DNA of 9,172 nucleotides. Source: Akkermansiaceae bacterium. GTDB taxonomy: Bacteria > Verrucomicrobiota > Verrucomicrobiia > Verrucomicrobiales > Akkermansiaceae. Below are positions 8,901 through 9,172 of this stretch, one piece after another. How positions within the stretch are numbered: position 1 is the stretch's first letter; every line of letters begins with the position of its first letter. The DNA is taken from NCBI GenBank assembly GCA_025457805.1, contig JALOTR010000066.1, positions 1 to 9,172 of the forward strand, read 5' to 3'. The translations under genes and the position numbers were made by a program. The notes under the pieces were generated by a model, which did no database searches, was not told the origin of the DNA, and saw nothing but the letters and a program-made list of their open reading frames with translations.

Positions 8901-9172
8901 TTTCGGATTATGGAAATTTCCGGCGAACTGTTTTCGAAATAACTTCGCTCCAGGCTTTCAAGTCCATTGATCGAAGCGGTATTGGGGCGTTCACCGGATC
9001 CGAGTTGGGCGGTTTGCATGCCTTTGGTGTTTGCACCATCCTCGTAGGGTGTATTGATGCGGACCTTGACACCTTCGTCCATCGTCGCCCACGCGAGTGC
9101 ACCACGTGCTTTCCCGGAGGTGCGCAGTTTGGTGGCTTTTACAATGTCTTTGGCCGGGGCTGACTTTCCGAG
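5990..9172 (-). CDS. Verru_Chthon cassette protein A, 5' end outside window
   Basis: The frame is open to the window edge, so 1060 C-terminal residues are visible and the true start, expected to carry a hydrophobic pilin-like N-terminal segment, is beyond 9172. The ATG at 9082 is internal: the 30 codons before it continue the family pattern (GKARGALAWATMDEGVKVRI). Other motifs I associate with this family, numbered from the first visible residue, are VTLHNPYN (305-312), RLLPGEVMLFSP (386-397), FNINSTSVAAWKAMLG (804-819), GPFLSLSEFVNRR (896-908), RSDTFTIRGYGEA (986-998), CEAVLQRVPDYID (1011-1023) and NFGRRFAMVHFRWMN (1042-1056). The family (TIGR02600) is one of four proteins, A to D, found in multiple copies in Verrucomicrobium and Chthoniobacter. 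B, C and D have prepilin-like N termini, so the cassette resembles type II secretion or type IV pilus parts, and the SEFVNRR region recalls minor pseudopilin GspK-like proteins. Its molecular role is not established. Proteins B-D would be expected upstream. Confidence 0.9.
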   Translation of the reverse strand, partial: LGKSAPAKDIVKATKLRTSGKARGALAWATMDEGVKVRINTPYEDGANTKGMQTAQLGSGERPNTASINGLESLERSYFENSSPEISIIRKGITSLNMQLASETLAAGTQSRLKSLTHDVTSLSTGIFTNTATGGLKEDFSLLTNSSSLPPNYAKKGIYESLLGVTAPSDPRWESLQEFARIYKDSARLTSPGGIPVLKAQGPSGWKATQNSNPNSGVPGSVVLAPPPGVVLMPTIAKVQVLFSLLTRDIYRYPKPGPGIAGDMTPKPPGTKAQEIAAQLHNPWGANFAGTSYDYLLHLLYTPVVTLHNPYNVALEFNELKVVFGNVPFALQVFRNGQAQTNGPAPLDTMFQQSAQEGKVSKRFGMTLKTNRGTPSSPLIGSSTFRLLPGEVMLFSPYIPPNRTWADEYGGERIFSDWDNNSTRTLNIDGLPGWRGDGIGFDLDWFCPTYRGLRVSSTEVENGVPMSRGGCIGARAQDEFSLKFSPLSVPELSNNKFTVEIFAKPPGTSTSVSSGVIEMDYEKPTGLQDTLIEPNGTITYPKSGTINTMAMHSHSTTSIKDIATAKPFALISAQAKVTMGGLNPDGEDGKLASKPWCFAHASIGASSQKFISEHPVNHSHELVLQRLDNGTNNLLQFDPLTGRGNFITGQTGNTGLKFGVMYDVPLAPLQTLSSLNGANPGGASGYLPRFAQPIGNSWAHPLLDPGKPITNGSGSDLMDHSFLLNLALYDRFYFSGLSDQTGPFGSNKTTASLVSEFVAGEALVDPRISLYAPDGKSAATLASEVTAGDAYTKIASWQLMNGAFNINSTSVAAWKAMLGSIHDSQAIANKLNKGAKNSAFSNLPATNAGSSRISRFRLPVESDLLEETYWLGAREYPDSELQDLAEEIVEQVRQRGPFLSLSEFVNRRIGSGETAQRGALQQAIDDASFNIFGNILGAGFEIPEATVADYKYLNTNAGTGSSFQGAPGYLSQADLLNVLGNAATPRSDTFTIRGYGEARDANDRITATAVCEAVLQRVPDYIDLLDKADVPVAALTSDANKNFGRRFAMVHFRWMNSSEI

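Noticed and set aside
5990..9082. ATG at 9082 as the start of cassette protein A
   Set aside because: The frame stays open to the window edge, and the upstream residues (GKARGALAWAT) match the family pattern leading into DEGVK, so this Met is internal.

Overview
The window looks like chromosomal DNA from a member of the Verrucomicrobiota, probably the Verrucomicrobiales (Luteolibacter/Verrucomicrobium-like). Three things suggest this. There is a recognisable Verru_Chthon cassette protein A. A very large secreted multidomain protein ends in the D-x-D-x-D-G / LEYALG type of C-terminal domain common in this phylum. Neither internal gene start has a Shine-Dalgarno motif. The genus is inference.

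All three real genes are on the minus strand, read right to left and packed closely, so they are probably co-transcribed. At 9172-5990 is the main part of a Verru_Chthon cassette protein A; its 5' end lies outside the window. After a short gap, 5953-5255 encodes a small secreted protein of unknown function. After another 72 bases, 5182-203 encodes a 1659-residue secreted protein with this order: signal peptide, ThuA-like domain, PQQ-type glucose/sorbosone dehydrogenase beta-propeller, PKD, Ig-like, CBM6-like, Ig-like, malectin-like domain split by an inserted domain, verrucomicrobial C-terminal domain. Positions 1-202 hold no gene I can support, only two small GC-rich hairpins.

Taken together, the region looks like a pseudopilin-like cell-envelope cassette followed by an exported carbohydrate-binding, probably sugar-oxidising protein. 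A cassette that assembles or exports the adjacent large protein is a hypothesis, not something the sequence proves. The most unusual structures are the malectin domain interrupted by about 205 residues and an exact 18-bp direct repeat in two domain-linker codings 468 codons apart. I saw no RNA genes, CRISPR arrays, insertion sequences or phage genes.
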